Below are positions 17,604-27,804 of a DNA stretch of 64,000 bases, piece by piece (the first letter of the stretch is position 1; the number at the start of each line of letters is the position of its first letter). The translations under genes and the position numbers were made by a program. The notes beneath the pieces are model-generated. The model was given only the letters and a program-made list of their open reading frames with translations, had not been told where the DNA came from and did not search any database. The stretch comes from Deltaproteobacteria bacterium (GTDB taxonomy: Bacteria > Desulfobacterota > DSM-4660 > Desulfatiglandales > Desulfatiglandaceae), in contig JAJDOH010000003.1 in assembly GCA_022340265.1 (NCBI GenBank), positions 18,839-82,838 on the forward strand. The letters are read 5' to 3'.

Positions 17604-18671
17604 TTAAACACCAAAAACCTGCCCAACGGCTTTAGCCCGCAGATAATGATCGGCCAGCACAATGGACACCATGGCTTCAAGCACCGGCACAATGCGGGAA
17701 ACAGCGGTTACGTCAAACCGGCCTGTCAATTCCAAAACTGCATCATGCCCTTCCCGGTCAACGGTCTTCTGCGGTTTCATGATGGAAGGGATTGGTTTTA
17801 CAGCGGCACGCAGCACCAGATCATCCCCATTGGAAATACCCCCCAGAATTCCCCCGGACCGGTTGGATGAAAATCCCGCTGAAGTGATGGGGTCGTTGTT
17901 CTCTGAACCTCTCATGCGGGCCGCTTCAAAACCGGCACCCACTTCCACCCCTTTGACCGCCCCCACGGACATGATGGCTTTGGCCAGTTCTGCATCCAAC
18001 TTGTCAAATACCGGCTCGCCCAGGCCCGCGGGGCATCCCATCACGAGCACTTCAACCACCCCGCCCAGACTGTCCCCTTCTTTACCGGCCTGATCCAGAG
18101 CAGCCAGCATCCTTTCCGCGGCTTCGGCATCGGCGCAATAAAGTGGATTCTGATCAACAGCGGTTGGGTCCATGAACGCGGCGCGAATCCCTCCAACTTC
18201 AAGGGTATGCCCCAAAATGGAGATACCAAGCGGTGCCAGCACCTTTCGCGCCACAACGCCGCATGCCACACGGGCGGCCGTCTCCCGAGCCGATGCCCGG
18301 CCGCCCCCCCGGTAATCCAGATGACCGAATTTCTTAAAATAGGTGTAATCCGCATGTCCCGGCCTGAACAGGTCCTTGAGGACACCGTACGGTTTGCTTT
18401 TCACATCCCGGTTTGCCACCAGCAAAGCCAATGGCGTTCCGGTGGTATGCCCTCCGAAAACACCTGACAGAATCTCCACTCGGTCTTCTTCCGATCGCGG
18501 CGTCTCAAATGACGACTTCCCTGGCCTGCGACGTTCCATCGCCTTTACGAAATCGGCTGCTTCAAGCGGTATCCCCGAAGGACATCCGTCGATAACGGCG
18601 CCCAGTGCCTTTCCATGGGACTCGCCGAATGTGGTGATTCTAAATGATTGTCCAAAGGAATTTCCGGCCAT
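17604..18671 (-). CDS. aroC: Chorismate synthase
   Basis: This 355-residue enzyme is FMN-dependent and makes chorismate from EPSP. It has the FGESHGKALGAVIDGCPSG signature, RRRPGKSSFETPR, the central GGGRASARETAARVACG signature, and SNRSGGILGGISNGDD near 290-305. The ATG at 18671 is preferred over an in-frame GTG at 18686 because GGAGAAGG lies just upstream. It follows aroK by 15 bp. Confidence 0.97.
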   Translation of the reverse strand: MAGNSFGQSFRITTFGESHGKALGAVIDGCPSGIPLEAADFVKAMERRRPGKSSFETPRSEEDRVEILSGVFGGHTTGTPLALLVANRDVKSKPYGVLKDLFRPGHADYTYFKKFGHLDYRGGGRASARETAARVACGVVARKVLAPLGISILGHTLEVGGIRAAFMDPTAVDQNPLYCADAEAAERMLAALDQAGKEGDSLGGVVEVLVMGCPAGLGEPVFDKLDAELAKAIMSVGAVKGVEVGAGFEAARMRGSENNDPITSAGFSSNRSGGILGGISNGDDLVLRAAVKPIPSIMKPQKTVDREGHDAVLELTGRFDVTAVSRIVPVLEAMVSIVLADHYLRAKAVGQVFGV

Positions 18672-18686
18672 TGATCCCTTCTCCAC

Positions 18687-19268
18687 TTATGAGTTTAACA
18701 CCGAGGCAAAAAACATCTCCCCCGACTGAACCCGCTCCTGCAAAAGCGCCGACGCCGCCGGCATACTTCTGATGATCTCTTTTGATACCGCCCGGGGGGA
18801 TTTTTGATCCGTGTTCACCACATGATCGCCGGCACGATCGTAAAGGGGCGTTCTTTTCGCCAGGACCGCCTCGATCTCCGCCAGCGGGCTTATCCCTGCC
18901 AGTCCGGGCCGCACCCGGCCAGATTCCTCATCCCGGGTCATGCGCTCATGAAGGATTGAAAGGGATGCCTGTAACCAGATCACCCACCCAGACTCCCTGA
19001 GATAGTGAACGTTTTCCCAGTCCAGAATAACACCGCCCCCGGTGGCAATGACCTGGTTGTCCTGACCGGAAACGGATCGAACGACCATCTTTTCCACCAT
19101 TCGAAAGGGATCCCACCCGTTTTCGGCCACATACTGATCAATGGTGCAGGCAATCTTTTCCTCCAGGACCTGGTCCGTATCCACCAGTTTCAGACCCAGA
19201 TCCTTTGCCAGGATTTTTCCCACCGCGCTTTTCCCGCTGCATCGATACCCGATTAAAACAATATTCAT
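18687..19268 (-). CDS. aroK: Shikimate kinase
   Basis: This 193-residue kinase phosphorylates shikimate. The Walker A loop is GYRCSGKS at residues 7-14, DTDQ near 31-34 binds Mg/shikimate, and ATGGGVIL near 77-84 is the shikimate-binding Gly cluster. RVRPGL in the lid region and KRTPLYDRAGD are typical. The ATG at 19268 is the family-consistent start; the longer in-frame extension would read through the attenuator hairpin. It is the first structural gene of the aro operon, directly downstream of the leader and terminator. Confidence 0.95.
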   Translation of the reverse strand: MNIVLIGYRCSGKSAVGKILAKDLGLKLVDTDQVLEEKIACTIDQYVAENGWDPFRMVEKMVVRSVSGQDNQVIATGGGVILDWENVHYLRESGWVIWLQASLSILHERMTRDEESGRVRPGLAGISPLAEIEAVLAKRTPLYDRAGDHVVNTDQKSPRAVSKEIIRSMPAASALLQERVQSGEMFFASVLNS

Positions 19269-19295
19269 AATAAAAGGCCTGAAGCTTTTTTTACC

Positions 19296-19336
19296 AAAAA
19301 AAAGCCGTGGATGCGTTTGAAGGCGTCCACGGCTTT
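19296..19336 (-). terminator. Rho-independent terminator/attenuator in the aro leader
   Basis: AAAGCCGTGGA (19301-19311) and TCCACGGCTTT (19326-19336) form an 11-bp perfect stem. Read on the minus strand the hairpin is followed by nine T (complement of 19295-19303). It lies between the leader peptide stop and aroK. The 5' arm (minus strand) includes CGTGGAC (complement of 19325-19331), which can alternatively pair with GTCCATG at the leader end (complement of 19366-19372), giving the antiterminator. Confidence 0.9.
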
Positions 19337-19359
19337 GAAAATCCACAAAAAAGAGCATC

Positions 19360-19425
19360 TCAGAGCATGGACAGACCTCCGCCAAAATAAAAATAAAAGC
19401 CCTGCCATGATCGGTTCAAAAACAT
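19360..19425 (-). CDS. Aromatic amino acid attenuator leader peptide
   Basis: This 21-codon ORF has Phe2, Trp7 and an uninterrupted Phe-Tyr-Phe-Tyr-Phe run at residues 10-14, followed by three Gly and a TGA stop. It lies upstream of a terminator and downstream of a sigma70-type promoter, at the head of the aro operon. Ribosome stalling on Phe/Tyr codons would mask the CATGGCAG segment (which can pair with CTGTCCATG). That would leave the latter free to pair with the terminator arm. This is the logic of pheL/trpL attenuation. The ribosome site is weak (AGGGAA, about 11 bases upstream). Confidence 0.85.
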   Translation of the reverse strand: MFLNRSWQGFYFYFGGGLSML

Positions 19426-19470
19426 TGTTCTGCTGTTCCCTGTTGTATTTAATTCAATGAATGGGATGCA

Positions 19471-19498
19471 ATTAAACCCAATCAAAATATTTTGTCAA
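19471..19498 (-). promoter_or_regulatory. Sigma70-type promoter of the aro operon
   Basis: On the minus strand a perfect TTGACA (complement of 19493-19498) is followed after 16 bp by TTTAAT (complement of 19471-19476). Transcription would start near 19463, about 38 bases before the leader ATG. The promoter lies just downstream of the RND permease stop at 19517. Confidence 0.8.
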
Positions 19499-19516
19499 GG
19501 AAAAAATCAACTGATT

Positions 19517-22500
19517 TCAGCGTTGCAGATCCCCCTTTGGATTCCTTTCCGGATGAAACAGGGAATAGACCGCCGGAATCAGCACCAGCGTAATCAAGGT
19601 TGATCCGGCAAGCCCTCCCACAACGGCCCGTGCCAGGGGGGCCTGGGCATCGGCCCCCTCACCAATCCCCAGCGCCAGGGGGAGCAGTCCCAGGATCGTC
19701 GTAAGCGTCGTCATGAGAATGGGCCTCAGCCTGCGGCGGCCCGCCTCGATCAGCGCATGGTGAGTGTTCGTGCCGGTGCGAACCAGTTGCCCGGCCTGGT
19801 CCACCAGGAGTACGGCGTTGTTGACCACGATCCCCCCCAGCATGATGCACCCGATATAAGACTGAACATTCAAGGTGGTTTTGGTCATGAAGAGGGTCAC
19901 CAACACCCCCACAGCCGCCAGGGGTACAGAAAACATCACCACCAGGGGATCCCTGAACGACTCGTATTGACAGGCCAGGACCATGTACACCAGCACCAGG
20001 GCCAGCACGATGGAAACAGCCAGTTCCCGAAAGGCCTTCTGCTGTTCTTCGAAATTGCCGGCCACCATGAGGTCGTACCCCATGGGACGGGGTATCCGGT
20101 TCAACCGGGTCTGCACCTCTTGTGCCACGGAACCCTGGTCGCGGCCTGCCACATTGGCCTGGACCGTGAACATTCGCTGCTGATCCTTTCGATCGATCAA
20201 AAGAGGGCCACGTCCCGCTTCGGTGACCACCAGGTTCCGGAGGGACACCTGTTCGCCCGAACCGGTGGCAAGGGTGAGGTTCAAAATTTCGTCCAGAGAC
20301 CGTTTTTCCGCATCTTTTAATTGCACCCAAATGCGATAGGAATTCCCGCCCGTTCGGTACTCGCCTGCTTTGGAACCGGCCACCGCCGTTTCCAACAGCT
20401 GGGTCACGTCTCGCACGGTGAGATCCAGATCGGCGATTTTGCTTCGGTCCACCTGGATTTCCTGTTGCGGGACGCCCGCCTCGAGGCTGGTTTGAATATC
20501 CGTAATCCCCGGCACATCCTTAATCTCTTCCGTCACCCTTCGAACCAGGACGCCCAGAACCGCCAGATCGAATCCCCGAACCTCGATGGTCAGCCCCTCA
20601 TCACCGCCCAGGATCCGTTCCAGCAGAAACTGCCCCTGGGGTGCACGAACACGGATCTCCATGCCGGGGATTTGATCTTTTAAACGACGACGCAAATCGC
20701 CCGCGATTTCCACATTGGAACGATCCCTTCGTGCTGCCGGCACCAGGCTCAAAATGATTTGCCCTTCCGCCCCTGAGTTGGGCCGCCAGCCGGAAGCCCC
20801 GACGCTGACCACCGATGCCACCGCTTCCGGTACCGCCGGGTAGACGATGGCTTCCATCTTCCGTGTCTGGCGATCCACCAGTTCCAGCCGGGTGCCGATT
20901 TCCATCTTTCCGCTGACCCGAACTTCACCCTCATCGCTGGGGGGGATGAATTCACTCCCGATGAACGGTAACAGCAGCAGGCTTGCGCCCAGCAGGGCAC
21001 AGGCCACAAAGATCGTGACCAGTCGGTGGCGCAGAACCGTTTTCAGCAGCCTCAGATAAGCGTTATCCAGCCCCAAAAAAAGGGCGTTGGAGAAAGTCAT
21101 CAATCCTTCGATCCAGGGCTTTCTTTTTTTCTGAAGCGTAAGGGTGGATTTGAGCAGCCTTGACGCCAGCATGGGCACCAGGGTCAGGGAAACGGTCAGG
21201 GAACAGATGAGGGAGAAGATGATCACATAGGCCAGTTCCTTGAAGAGAATTCCCGTCACCCCCTGCACGAACACCAGGGGCAGGAAAATCACCAGGGTCG
21301 TGATGGTACTGGCCACGATGGCCTTTCCCACTTCTTGAGCCCCTTCTACCGCGGCAACGGCGGGCGTTTCGCTGTTCTCGTAGCTTCTGCGGAAAATATT
21401 TTCCAGCACCACAATGGAGCTGTCCACCATCATGCCCACCCCCAGGGCCAGTCCCCCCAGGGTCATGAGATTGAGGGTAAAACCTCCGAAGTACATGAGG
21501 GCAAAAGTAGCGACAATTGAGATGGGGATGGAGAGGGAAATGGCCACGGTGCTTCTTAAATTACGCAGGAAAAAGAGGAGCACCAGGATGGCCAGGCCGC
21601 CGCCGTAGAGTACCGAACGGGCGACGTTCTTGATGGACCGTTCGATGAAGTTTCCCTGATTGATGACCGGAACGATGTGAATCTGGGGGTAGGCCTCATT
21701 GGCCGCCTTGATTTCCGCCAGGACCCGTTTGGCCACCTCCACCGTGTTGGCATTGGCCTGTTTGCGAATGGCCACCCGGATCCCCTGTTGGCCGTTGACC
21801 CGGGTCATGCGCGTCAGCTTTTCGTAGGTGTCGTTCACGTCCGCAATCTGGTCGAGGGTTACCGCTCCCCCGCCCCGCTTCACAATGACCGTATCCCGAA
21901 TCTGATCCAGGCTGGTGAATTCCGCCGGTGCGCGAAGGGTCACCTCGTACCGCCCCTGTTCGATCTTGCCCGTGGGAAGATCCAGGTTGGCGTCTTTGAT
22001 GGCGGCAATCACACGATCCATGGAGAGCCCGAGGGCTTTAACCCGATCGGGATCCAGCTCGATGCGAACCTCGCGGTTGAATGCCCCCCAGGTATCCACC
22101 TGGGCCACACCCGGAATGCGGGCGAATCGGTATCGGATCTGGACATCAATCAATTCGGTGAGTTCCACCGGATCCAGGTTGCTGGAAATACCCAATATCA
22201 CCACCGGATAGCTGGCAATGTCGAACTTTCGAACGCGGGGTCTGACGATATCATCGGGGAGTTCGTTGATTTCATCTTCCAGCATCCCCTGTACGTCGAT
22301 GGCCGCGGCATCGATTTTGGTTCCCCAGACGAAGCTCACGCGCACACTGCTGTTCCCTTCCGACGATGTGGACATGATCTCTTCCACGCCCGGAACCGTG
22401 GCGACGATTTCTTCAATGATCTGGGTGACCAGCCGCTCCATCACTTCGGGACTGGCCCCCTCGTATTCGGTGCGGATGGTGAGGCTCGGCATTTCAATGT

Positions 22501-22615
22501 CGGGGAGCATGTCGATCTGCAACCGACTCAGGGAAACGGCGCCGATGATGACGACGATCAGGGTGACCATGGTCGTAAAGATGGGACGTCGAACGCTGAT
22601 TTCCGGTAGGTTCAC
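19517..22615 (-). CDS. RND-family efflux pump, inner-membrane permease (HAE1-like)
   Basis: This 1032-residue proton-driven pump has the usual two-fold repeat: TM1 near 12-30, a large periplasmic porter domain, TM2-6 (about 335-540), a second periplasmic domain, and TM8-12 to the end. The TM4 motif is [18 protein letters not shown], so the second Asp of the AcrB Asp-Asp pair is Ser here, as in several non-AcrB HAE1 groups. The periplasmic [15 protein letters not shown] segment is typical. It overlaps the adaptor gene by 4 bp. With the adaptor and the divergent outer-membrane protein it forms a tripartite exporter; the substrate is unknown. Confidence 0.96.
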   Translation of the reverse strand: MNLPEISVRRPIFTTMVTLIVVIIGAVSLSRLQIDMLPDIEMPSLTIRTEYEGASPEVMERLVTQIIEEIVATVPGVEEIMSTSSEGNSSVRVSFVWGTKIDAAAIDVQGMLEDEINELPDDIVRPRVRKFDIASYPVVILGISSNLDPVELTELIDVQIRYRFARIPGVAQVDTWGAFNREVRIELDPDRVKALGLSMDRVIAAIKDANLDLPTGKIEQGRYEVTLRAPAEFTSLDQIRDTVIVKRGGGAVTLDQIADVNDTYEKLTRMTRVNGQQGIRVAIRKQANANTVEVAKRVLAEIKAANEAYPQIHIVPVINQGNFIERSIKNVARSVLYGGGLAILVLLFFLRNLRSTVAISLSIPISIVATFALMYFGGFTLNLMTLGGLALGVGMMVDSSIVVLENIFRRSYENSETPAVAAVEGAQEVGKAIVASTITTLVIFLPLVFVQGVTGILFKELAYVIIFSLICSLTVSLTLVPMLASRLLKSTLTLQKKRKPWIEGLMTFSNALFLGLDNAYLRLLKTVLRHRLVTIFVACALLGASLLLLPFIGSEFIPPSDEGEVRVSGKMEIGTRLELVDRQTRKMEAIVYPAVPEAVASVVSVGASGWRPNSGAEGQIILSLVPAARRDRSNVEIAGDLRRRLKDQIPGMEIRVRAPQGQFLLERILGGDEGLTIEVRGFDLAVLGVLVRRVTEEIKDVPGITDIQTSLEAGVPQQEIQVDRSKIADLDLTVRDVTQLLETAVAGSKAGEYRTGGNSYRIWVQLKDAEKRSLDEILNLTLATGSGEQVSLRNLVVTEAGRGPLLIDRKDQQRMFTVQANVAGRDQGSVAQEVQTRLNRIPRPMGYDLMVAGNFEEQQKAFRELAVSIVLALVLVYMVLACQYESFRDPLVVMFSVPLAAVGVLVTLFMTKTTLNVQSYIGCIMLGGIVVNNAVLLVDQAGQLVRTGTNTHHALIEAGRRRLRPILMTTLTTILGLLPLALGIGEGADAQAPLARAVVGGLAGSTLITLVLIPAVYSLFHPERNPKGDLQR

Positions 22616-23823
22616 GATATGGGCTCCTCCCCGGAATTGGGTTCAATTTCGCGCTTTTCCTCGGGAACCGTGACGGCCGAACCGTTCTTTAAGAGCTGTT
22701 GCCCCAGGGTGACCACCCGGCCGGACAACCCTTCCCCTTCCACTTGCACCCGGCCTCCTTCACGAATGCCCAACTCTACCGGACGCCAGATCACCGATTT
22801 CCCGTCTTTGCTCACGACAAAAACGCCGGGCTTATTATCGCGGGTAGTCAAAGCCTGTTCCGGAACAATGGTGGTTTCAAACACCTTTTTCAGCACCACC
22901 GCGGCCCGCATGAACATGCCCGGCTTGAGCCGATGCCCGGGATTTTCGATAATCATTTCCACCCGGGCCTGGCGCGTGGTTTTTTGAAATACGGGAGCGA
23001 TCCGTTCGATCCGGCCGAAAAACGCCGAATCCCCATAGGCATCCGTGGTGAGGGAAACGGTCTGTCCGGCTCTCAGATGCGCGTAATCTTTTTCGGTGAC
23101 ATAGACCACGCCCAGAATGGGATCCAGTTCCACGATCAACAACAGCGGCTGGTTGGCCGCAACGGTTTGCCCCTCATCATAATACCGTTCCGCCACCAGA
23201 CGATTATCGTCGCCCCCGGTCCAACTGGCCGTGATCCGGGTGTATCCCAGCCTGATTTTTGTGGTTTCAAGCGATGACGCCGCTTTGGTCACCTGAGCCT
23301 GAGCAACCTGCAGTTGCGCTTTTTTGGCCAGTTGATCCGCTTTGAGCGCATCGAATTCGGAGTCCGATGCAATACCCCGCTTGAGCAGTTTCCGCGTCCG
23401 TTCAAGCTCCCGATCGGCGTTCTCGAGATCGCTTTTTGCCTTGGCCAGATTGGCTTCCGCCACCACCAGATCGGCTTGGGCCTGGGTCACGGCCTGGACA
23501 TATTCGGCATTGTCCAGTTGCCCCACAACCTGCCCCTGGGTGACGGTATCCGAAATATCCACCAGAAGTTTCTCAATGCGACCGCTCACTTTCGGCGACA
23601 CCACGAAATCGGCCAACGGTTCCAGTGTGCCGCTGAAGGTTCGCTTCAACACAATGGGACCGGTTTCGATCAACGCCGTTTCCACGGGGGAGGATCGTGC
23701 CGCATCAACTCCTTTGTTTCCCTTTCCGTGATCCTGAAGTTGTGGAAAAATAAGCCAGCCTGCTCCTGCCGCGGCCCCCAGCAGCAGCACCAGAACAAAA
23801 ATTTTGAGCCCCGGCCTTTTCAT
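22612..23823 (-). CDS. RND efflux periplasmic adaptor (membrane fusion protein)
   Basis: This 403-residue protein has one N-terminal membrane anchor (about 8-27) and then the HlyD-like core. A biotinyl-lipoyl half ([20 protein letters not shown]) is followed by a Lys/Glu/Ala-rich coiled-coil hairpin (about 105-195), the second lipoyl half ([23 protein letters not shown]), a beta-barrel and a membrane-proximal domain ([14 protein letters not shown]). It is the first gene of the minus-strand pair with the permease and bridges the pump to the outer-membrane channel. Confidence 0.95.
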   Translation of the reverse strand: MKRPGLKIFVLVLLLGAAAGAGWLIFPQLQDHGKGNKGVDAARSSPVETALIETGPIVLKRTFSGTLEPLADFVVSPKVSGRIEKLLVDISDTVTQGQVVGQLDNAEYVQAVTQAQADLVVAEANLAKAKSDLENADRELERTRKLLKRGIASDSEFDALKADQLAKKAQLQVAQAQVTKAASSLETTKIRLGYTRITASWTGGDDNRLVAERYYDEGQTVAANQPLLLIVELDPILGVVYVTEKDYAHLRAGQTVSLTTDAYGDSAFFGRIERIAPVFQKTTRQARVEMIIENPGHRLKPGMFMRAAVVLKKVFETTIVPEQALTTRDNKPGVFVVSKDGKSVIWRPVELGIREGGRVQVEGEGLSGRVVTLGQQLLKNGSAVTVPEEKREIEPNSGEEPIS

Positions 23824-23984
23824 GCTAGACTATCCTTTCAAGGTTTAGGAGAATACGCACCGTGCGGAAGCACACCATTTCCGAACATGACATTCATTTT
23901 TCTGTTTGGCGAAAAATTGTATCCTTTTGGAAATCATGTTGTCACTCAAAAAGTCCCCATAAGAAAGGAGTTCTCAAAGAAAAT

Positions 23985-25637
23985 TTGACGAAATCAATTT
24001 TTTCATACCCTCTTTTGAAGCTTCTTGTCATGGCCGGTTGCTGCCTCGGGTTGGCATCCTGCGGCTTTGTGGAGAAACAGATCGATCAAACCGCTGGCGG
24101 CCCCAATCCGCCGGCGGATAGCATCGTAACCATGGCATGGGACGAAAAAGAAATGGAGCCGGTCGAACCGCTTCAAAGCACCGCCCAGCCACCAGGACCT
24201 TTGAGAATCACCATCACCCAGGCCGTTCTCCTTTCGCTGGAAAACAACCGGTCCCTGGTTGTTGAGAAGCTGAACCCTGCCATTACCAAAACCTTTGAGG
24301 ACACGGAACGGGCCGTGTTTGATCCGAACTTGGCGGCGGAAATCTCCGGCGGCCGCACCGACGGTGAACGCCAGGCGAGAGCGGGGTCTGCAACCGAAAA
24401 TTTTGTCAGGGATGAAGGGGTGGGCATCATTTCCCTGGCACAATATTTCCCCACTGGCACCACCGTCACACTGGAGGGGACCACGGAAATGAATGATTCC
24501 TCCCTCTACCAGGATGCCTTTTACTGGAGCCGGCTGGGCCTCACCGTCAACCAGGCCATCCTGAGAGGATACGGCAGCGATGTGAATCTGGTGCGATTGC
24601 GACAGGCCCGTCTGGAGACCCGCATGTCGGAATATGAGTTGCGCGGTTTTACCCTGGCCCTGGTGGCGCAGGTGGAAGAGACCTTTTGGGATTACGCCCT
24701 GGCAAAGCGGCAGGTGGAAATTTTCGATGAATCCCTGAAGGTGGCCCGTCAGCAGGTGGACGAAACCCTGGCCCTTATCGAAGTGGGACGGCTGGCCAAA
24801 TCGGAACTCCCCGCCGTTCAGGCGGAACTGGCGGCCCAGGAACAGGGACTCATCAACGCAAGGAGCTATCGGGAAACCATGCGGTTGCAGCTTCTGCGCC
24901 TGCTCAATCCGACCGGGATAAATATGTGGCACCGAAATGTGGACCTGGTCTACCAGCCGACCCTTCCGGAAATCAAACTGGATGACGTAAGGTCCTATGT
25001 GGACATGAGCATGCGCATGCGACCCCTTTTAAACGAGGCCCGGTTGAAACTGATGCAAAACGATCTGGAGGTGGTCAAAACAAAAAACGGCCTGCTGCCC
25101 CTGCTCGATCTTTTCGTATCCCTGGGTAAGAGCGGCTATGCCAATAGCTTTGGTCAATCCGTCCGCAATTTGACCGGCGACTATTATGATGCCTATGTGG
25201 GCGTTCGGTTTGAATATCCCCTCTATAATCGAGCGCCGAAATCCAGCTACCAAAGGGCCATGTTGACCCGGGACCAGGCAAAAAAGGCCCTGGAAAATCT
25301 TTCGCAACTTGTGGAGGTGGATGTTCGAACGGCCTATGTTGAAGTAAACCGCGCCGGGCAGCAGATCAAGGCTTCCTCTACCAGACGTCGGTTCAGCGAG
25401 GAAACACTGCGGGTGGAAACTGAAAAACTGCGCGTTGGAAAATCCACCAGCCTTCTGCTGGCGCAGGCGCAACGGGATCTTCTGGTCAGCAGAATTGCTG
25501 AAGTGGAAGCTCTGGCAAATTACATCAAGGCGCTGATTTATCTGTATCAGCAGGACGGCTCCCTGTTGGAACGCCGCGGAATTGTGGCGCCTGGCCGAGA
25601 ACCGGTGAAACTTTCAAAGGAAAATCGAGCAGGTTAG
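23985..25637 (+). CDS. TolC-like outer-membrane efflux lipoprotein
   Basis: From the TTG at 23985 the protein has about 550 residues, with a lipoprotein signal ending Gly-Leu-Ala-Ser-Cys. Two outer-membrane efflux repeats follow, with long helices (TQAVLLSLENNRSLVVEK; later DQAKKALENLSQLVEVDVRTAYVEVNRAGQQI). AAGAAAGGAG lies 14 bases before the TTG; an in-frame ATG at 23862 would add an unlikely hydrophilic, Cys/His-containing extension. It is transcribed divergently from the adaptor and completes the tripartite pump. Confidence 0.9.
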   Translation: MTKSIFSYPLLKLLVMAGCCLGLASCGFVEKQIDQTAGGPNPPADSIVTMAWDEKEMEPVEPLQSTAQPPGPLRITITQAVLLSLENNRSLVVEKLNPAITKTFEDTERAVFDPNLAAEISGGRTDGERQARAGSATENFVRDEGVGIISLAQYFPTGTTVTLEGTTEMNDSSLYQDAFYWSRLGLTVNQAILRGYGSDVNLVRLRQARLETRMSEYELRGFTLALVAQVEETFWDYALAKRQVEIFDESLKVARQQVDETLALIEVGRLAKSELPAVQAELAAQEQGLINARSYRETMRLQLLRLLNPTGINMWHRNVDLVYQPTLPEIKLDDVRSYVDMSMRMRPLLNEARLKLMQNDLEVVKTKNGLLPLLDLFVSLGKSGYANSFGQSVRNLTGDYYDAYVGVRFEYPLYNRAPKSSYQRAMLTRDQAKKALENLSQLVEVDVRTAYVEVNRAGQQIKASSTRRRFSEETLRVETEKLRVGKSTSLLLAQAQRDLLVSRIAEVEALANYIKALIYLYQQDGSLLERRGIVAPGREPVKLSKENRAG

Positions 25638-25652
25638 GCGGCAACCCTAACC
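25632..25652. terminator. Hairpin between converging tolC-like and etfA genes
   Basis: GGTTAGG (25632-25638) and CCTAACC (25646-25652) form a 7-bp perfect stem with a 7-base loop, overlapping the tolC-like stop codon. Neither strand has a strong T run, so termination is possible but unproven. Confidence 0.4.
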
Positions 25653-25673
25653 GTTACGGCGAGGGAATCACAC

Positions 25674-26894
25674 CTATTCTTGGTTCATCTTCTTGTATTC
25701 CCGCACTTTATCGATCAGCATGGGAACAACCTGAAACATATCGCCGATAAAGGTCACGTCGGAAGCTGCGACAATGGGCGCTTTCCGGTCGGTATTGATG
25801 GAAATAACGGTTTTGGCTTGAGACATCCCCGCCAGATGCTGGATGGCGCCGGAAATGCCGCAGGCGATATACAGATCCGGCCTGACCGTTTTTCCTGTCT
25901 GGCCGATCTGGTAATCCTGACCGATCCAGCCCGCATCCACGGCGGCCCTTGAAGCACCCACTTCAGCTCCCAGTTCCGCGGCAAGGGCTTTGAGAACCTT
26001 AAAACCGTCAACGCTGTCCACCCCGTGACCGCCGGCCACAATGATCTTGGCATCTTCCAGTTTCACGCTTTTCCGGGTCGATTGAACGATCTCCAAAACG
26101 CGGGTGATAAAATCCTTTTCATTCAGATCTACTTTTATTTCTTCCCGGGTACCGCTTCTTTGTGGATCCCGTAAAATTTTTTTCATGACACCCGGCCGGA
26201 CCGTGGCCATTTGCGGACGGTTGTCGGGGCAGACGATGGTGGCCATGATATTGCCGCCAAAGGCCGGCCGGGTCTGCAGCAAAATACCCTCCTTCGTGCA
26301 TATTTCCAAGCCGGTACAATCCGCTGTCAATCCTGTCTTCAGCCGGTTCGCCACACGGGGGGCGAGATCCCTTCCCTGGGGTGTCGCGCCGAACAGGAGA
26401 ATTTCAGGCTTTTTCTCCCGTGCAATTTGAACGATTGCTTTGGTGTAAATATTTGTTTGATATTGCCTAAAAGGTTCATCTTTTGCAATGATCACATGAT
26501 CAGCGCCGTGATAAATCAATTCATCGACCATATTGCCCAAATCATAGCCGATCAGCATGGCTGTTACCAGTTGGTTTTTGCCCTGTTTTGAAAATTCATT
26601 GGCCAGTCCCCTTGCTTTTCCCAGCAGTTCAAGGGACACCTTTGAAGCGGTCTGATTGTCCTGCTCGATGAAAACATATATCCCATGAAATGGGGCGACA
26701 TCCATGCGGACCCTCTCCTGGGAGCCTTCAAAACCGATGGCGCCGAACTCGCAGGAATCGATACACGATCCGCAATTCGTGCATCCGTCATTGATGACTG
26801 CCTTTTTATTATCCATGCTGATGGCCGCATAAGGACAGGCCTCAACGCAGAGTTTACATCCCTTGCACTTTCCTTCATTAACAACAACAGGCAT
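25674..26894 (-). CDS. etfA: Electron transfer flavoprotein alpha subunit with N-terminal 2[4Fe-4S] ferredoxin domain
   Basis: This 406-residue fusion has residues 1-60 as a ferredoxin with two four-Cys sets ([12 protein letters not shown] and [12 protein letters not shown]). The EtfA domain follows, with the FAD-binding C-terminal half ([43 protein letters not shown]). The added clusters suggest electron exchange with a ferredoxin-like or Fe-S membrane partner rather than only ETF-quinone oxidoreductase. It is third in the operon acyl-CoA dehydrogenase-etfB-etfA. Confidence 0.96.
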   Translation of the reverse strand: MPVVVNEGKCKGCKLCVEACPYAAISMDNKKAVINDGCTNCGSCIDSCEFGAIGFEGSQERVRMDVAPFHGIYVFIEQDNQTASKVSLELLGKARGLANEFSKQGKNQLVTAMLIGYDLGNMVDELIYHGADHVIIAKDEPFRQYQTNIYTKAIVQIAREKKPEILLFGATPQGRDLAPRVANRLKTGLTADCTGLEICTKEGILLQTRPAFGGNIMATIVCPDNRPQMATVRPGVMKKILRDPQRSGTREEIKVDLNEKDFITRVLEIVQSTRKSVKLEDAKIIVAGGHGVDSVDGFKVLKALAAELGAEVGASRAAVDAGWIGQDYQIGQTGKTVRPDLYIACGISGAIQHLAGMSQAKTVISINTDRKAPIVAASDVTFIGDMFQVVPMLIDKVREYKKMNQE

Positions 26895-26967
26895 AACTTA
26901 TCCTTTTCATATATCCGCTATCCATAAACTGTCGGCTGGCAGCTCTGTGGTTTTACATTTTGGAACC

Positions 26968-27762
26968 TTACAACCTGAGGAGGGCCTTCTCCAAAATAAA
27001 ATCGAGGATGTCCGCCGCGCTCTCCGAAGGTTTTTTTTCGATCATCAGCCCGGCACGGCTGTGACTGGGAACAAAAGTTTTTCTGACCCAGGTGGGGGAC
27101 CCGTTGATGCCGATTCGCATGGGATTCAGTTTCAAATCGTCCTTTGTCCAGGTAAGGACTTCCTTATCCCGAAATGCCTTGAGCACCCCGTTCATGGTCT
27201 TGAAGCGGGGCCTGTTGATCCTGTTGGAGACCGTGATCAATGCCGGCATCTTCATTTCGATGGTCCTCATGATGCTATCAAAATGACTCTTCACGGTCAC
27301 CACATCTCCGTGAACGGCGATTTCCTCCACATAGGTGGCCTGCGGGAGGTTCAACCCTTCGGCCAGTTGGGGGCCGACCTGGGCGGTATCGCCATCGATT
27401 GCCTGCCTTCCACAGATAATGAGGTCGTATTTTTTTATTTTCTTGATGGCTCTCGAAAGCATGTAGCTGGTGGCAAGCGTATCAGCGCCGGCAAATGCCC
27501 GGTCGCTCATCAAAATGGCCTTATCAGCACCCATGGCGAGCGCTTCTCTCAAGGCGATTTCGGCCTGGGGCGGCCCCATGGACAAAACCGTCACCACCAC
27601 ATCATCATTGTCTTCTTTTATACTGAGCGCCGCCTCTATGGCATTTTTGTCTTCAGGATTGATAATACTGGGGACACCCTCCCGAATCAGCGTACCGGTC
27701 TTCGGGTCGATTTTCACTTCCTGGGTATCCGGGACCTGTTTGACTGTCACGATGATATTCAT
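26968..27762 (-). CDS. etfB: Electron transfer flavoprotein beta subunit
   Basis: This 264-residue EtfB begins MNIIVTVKQVPDT and has NPEDKNAIEAAL, SMGPPQAEIALREALAMGADKAILMSD and an ADTLATSYMLSRAI segment. CGRQAIDGDTAQVGPQLAE is the nucleotide-binding signature. It lies 42 bp after the acyl-CoA dehydrogenase and 73 bp before etfA. It pairs with EtfA to accept electrons from the dehydrogenase. Confidence 0.96.
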   Translation of the reverse strand: MNIIVTVKQVPDTQEVKIDPKTGTLIREGVPSIINPEDKNAIEAALSIKEDNDDVVVTVLSMGPPQAEIALREALAMGADKAILMSDRAFAGADTLATSYMLSRAIKKIKKYDLIICGRQAIDGDTAQVGPQLAEGLNLPQATYVEEIAVHGDVVTVKSHFDSIMRTIEMKMPALITVSNRINRPRFKTMNGVLKAFRDKEVLTWTKDDLKLNPMRIGINGSPTWVRKTFVPSHSRAGLMIEKKPSESAADILDFILEKALLRL

Positions 27763-27804
27763 TTAAAAAACCTCAAATGATCTTGGTTTCAATGGACCAT
27801 GATA

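Noticed and set aside
21677..22609. A 310-codon plus-strand open frame opposite the RND permease
   Set aside because: Antisense shadow of a strongly supported gene; His/Gly/Asp-rich composition without domain features.
24003..24932. A 309-codon minus-strand open frame opposite the TolC-like gene
   Set aside because: Antisense shadow; the plus-strand product has a lipoprotein signal and efflux repeats.
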